Source: Jezberella montanilacus (lineage in GTDB: Bacteria; Pseudomonadota; Gammaproteobacteria; Burkholderiales; Burkholderiaceae_B). From it: DNA of 64,000 nt. The position numbers and the translations under genes were made by a program. Shown one piece after another: positions 63,159-64,000 of the stretch. The notes under the pieces were generated by a model that was given only the letters and a program-made list of their open reading frames with translations, did no database searches and had not been told where the DNA came from. Where the stretch lies: assembly GCF_003003055.1 (NCBI RefSeq), contig NZ_PVTV01000019.1:1-64000 (forward strand), read 5' to 3'. Every line of letters begins with the position of its first letter. Position 1 is the stretch's first letter.

Positions 63159-63955
63159 TAACGTTGTCCAAGCCTCATGAAATCAGCCATCAAATCGATC
63201 TGGCATTCAAGCATAGGCAGACCGAACTGTACGGTACAGCCCTTTTCTTGCGCTACCGCCAAAACAGGTGTTAGCGCGGGTTTCATAATGATCTCAGCCA
63301 CAATTTGAGTCGCCACCAATTGATAGGCTCGAAACGGCAACGGATCGGTCTCTGACATCCCAAGGGAAGTCGCATTGACAATGAGATCAAAGCCGACTGG
63401 GCTGTCAGTCGCTAGGGTCAGTTCACCCGAGGGATAAATAGGTTTCAAGCGATCGATCAATTCCTGGGCTTTAGCCGTGGTGCGGTTATAAATCGCTAAT
63501 GCAGCGACACCAGCAGCCATCAGCGCAAACGCAATGGCATTAGCTGCGCCACCCGCGCCACAAAGCATGACTCGTTTACCTTCCAGAGCAATGTTGCTGC
63601 GGCGCAGGCCAGCAACAAAACCCTCGCCGTCTAATATGTGGCCAATTAAACGGCCATCCGGATCACGCCGCACAATATTGACTGCACCAACCAACGCGGC
63701 TGCCGGAGACACCTCATCACAGAGGTCACACATGGCAATCTTATGCGGCACCGTGGCGATAAAGCCGTCAAGATTTTTTAATCCCCTCATGGCTTGCGCC
63801 CAACTCGCTAGCTCGGCCGGTGCAACCTGCATGGGAACAAGCACAGCGTTCACACACTTTTTATCAACCCAGGCATTGATAAGTTGTGGCGCCTTGACCT
63901 GTTGAACCGGGTCTGCAACGATCGCGCAGATCCGCGTTTGGCCGGTGATGTCCAT
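63158..63955 (-). CDS. Shikimate-dehydrogenase-like protein (AroE paralogue)
   Basis: A 265-residue AroE-fold enzyme. The catalytic Lys is in TVPHKIAMCDLCDE and the paired Asp in ILDGEGFVAGL (normally NTDGxGF). The NADP site is VMLCGAGGAANAIAFALMAA followed by YNRTTAKAQEL, and NATSLGM and FGLPMLECQ are conserved. The substrate-carboxylate motif of true AroE (SxS near residue 15) is replaced by QQVKAP, so shikimate binding is doubtful. With a GMC oxidoreductase and SDR in one operon, a catabolic role on quinate-like or other cyclic polyols is a reasonable inference. Confidence 0.85.
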   Translation of the reverse strand: MDITGQTRICAIVADPVQQVKAPQLINAWVDKKCVNAVLVPMQVAPAELASWAQAMRGLKNLDGFIATVPHKIAMCDLCDEVSPAAALVGAVNIVRRDPDGRLIGHILDGEGFVAGLRRSNIALEGKRVMLCGAGGAANAIAFALMAAGVAALAIYNRTTAKAQELIDRLKPIYPSGELTLATDSPVGFDLIVNATSLGMSETDPLPFRAYQLVATQIVAEIIMKPALTPVLAVAQEKGCTVQFGLPMLECQIDLMADFMRLGQR

Positions 63956-64000
63956 GATGTCCCTATGTATTTTTTGTTTTTACTTTAGAGGCACAGCATA
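63956..64000. other. Upstream region of the AroE-like operon, cut by the window end
   Basis: This is 45 bases of non-coding sequence before the ATG at 63955, with an A/T-rich stretch. The promoter of the minus-strand operon probably lies here or beyond the window. No site is clear. Confidence 0.4.

Noticed and set aside
1-64000. CRISPR arrays or rRNA genes
   Set aside because: No regularly spaced repeats and no rRNA-like conserved sequence were seen.

Overview
The window looks like chromosome from a betaproteobacterium of the order Burkholderiales, most likely Alcaligenaceae-like. The signs are two Bug/TctC-type periplasmic solute receptors, a ccoNOQP-GH-type cbb3 oxidase locus with ccoI and ccoS, a HiPIP, many CoA-transferase, SDR and amidohydrolase genes, and a base composition judged by eye to be near 50% GC. 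This placement is inference; no rRNA or other marker gene is present.

Positions 1 to about 4,260 differ. They are visibly AT-rich and hold the end of an IS3-family element, a toxin-antitoxin pair, a short tyrosine recombinase, a coupled small hypothetical gene, an HMG-CoA-lyase gene broken by one frameshift, and an IclR regulator. The stretch ends at a 40-base tRNA 3'-end-like sequence (4223-4262), which fits the edge of an integrated element.

4.3-12.3 kb is mixed metabolism: DUF1761 and DUF1330 proteins, a secreted M20 hydrolase, a Cys-pair repeat periplasmic protein, an acetoacetate decarboxylase / Bug receptor / cytosine-deaminase-like amidohydrolase group, an orphan flagellin-like protein and a DUF3237 protein. 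12.3-20.9 kb is the whole cbb3 locus on the minus strand (ccoI, ccoS, ccoN, ccoO, ccoQ, ccoP, ccoG, short ccoH, a small membrane protein, a TauE/SafE-like protein); ccoQ and ccoS are under 60 codons. 20.9-32.7 kb has a split transketolase with an SDR, a bactofilin with an M23 peptidase, a YeeE/YedE transporter next to an Atm1-type ABC exporter, a nitroreductase, an M20 peptidase and an exonuclease.

32.7-44.6 kb has an enoyl-CoA hydratase, a CaiB-type CoA-transferase, ilvE, a dipeptide-type ABC importer lacking ATPases, an ArgD-like aminotransferase, an amidase, a PEP-mutase-family lyase, a Bug receptor and a HiPIP.

The most striking locus is 44.7-51.4 kb on the minus strand: a compact, apparently self-sufficient type II fatty-acid synthase. 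It has a FabL-type enoyl reductase, FabG, a dedicated AcpXL-like carrier protein, a double-hotdog dehydratase with a split active site, a ketosynthase plus a Cys-less partner (chain-length-factor-like), and an AcpS (phosphopantetheinyl transferase) fused to an LpxL-type lipid A acyltransferase. I infer that it makes a special acyl chain and delivers it to lipid A or another envelope lipid.

51.6-64 kb holds mmsA, the queuosine genes queC / a triple-domain queD / queE, a CoA-transferase, a DUF4886-like secreted protein, glpK-glpD, and an SDR / GMC oxidoreductase / AroE-paralogue operon. In the triple QueD only the middle domain keeps all catalytic residues.
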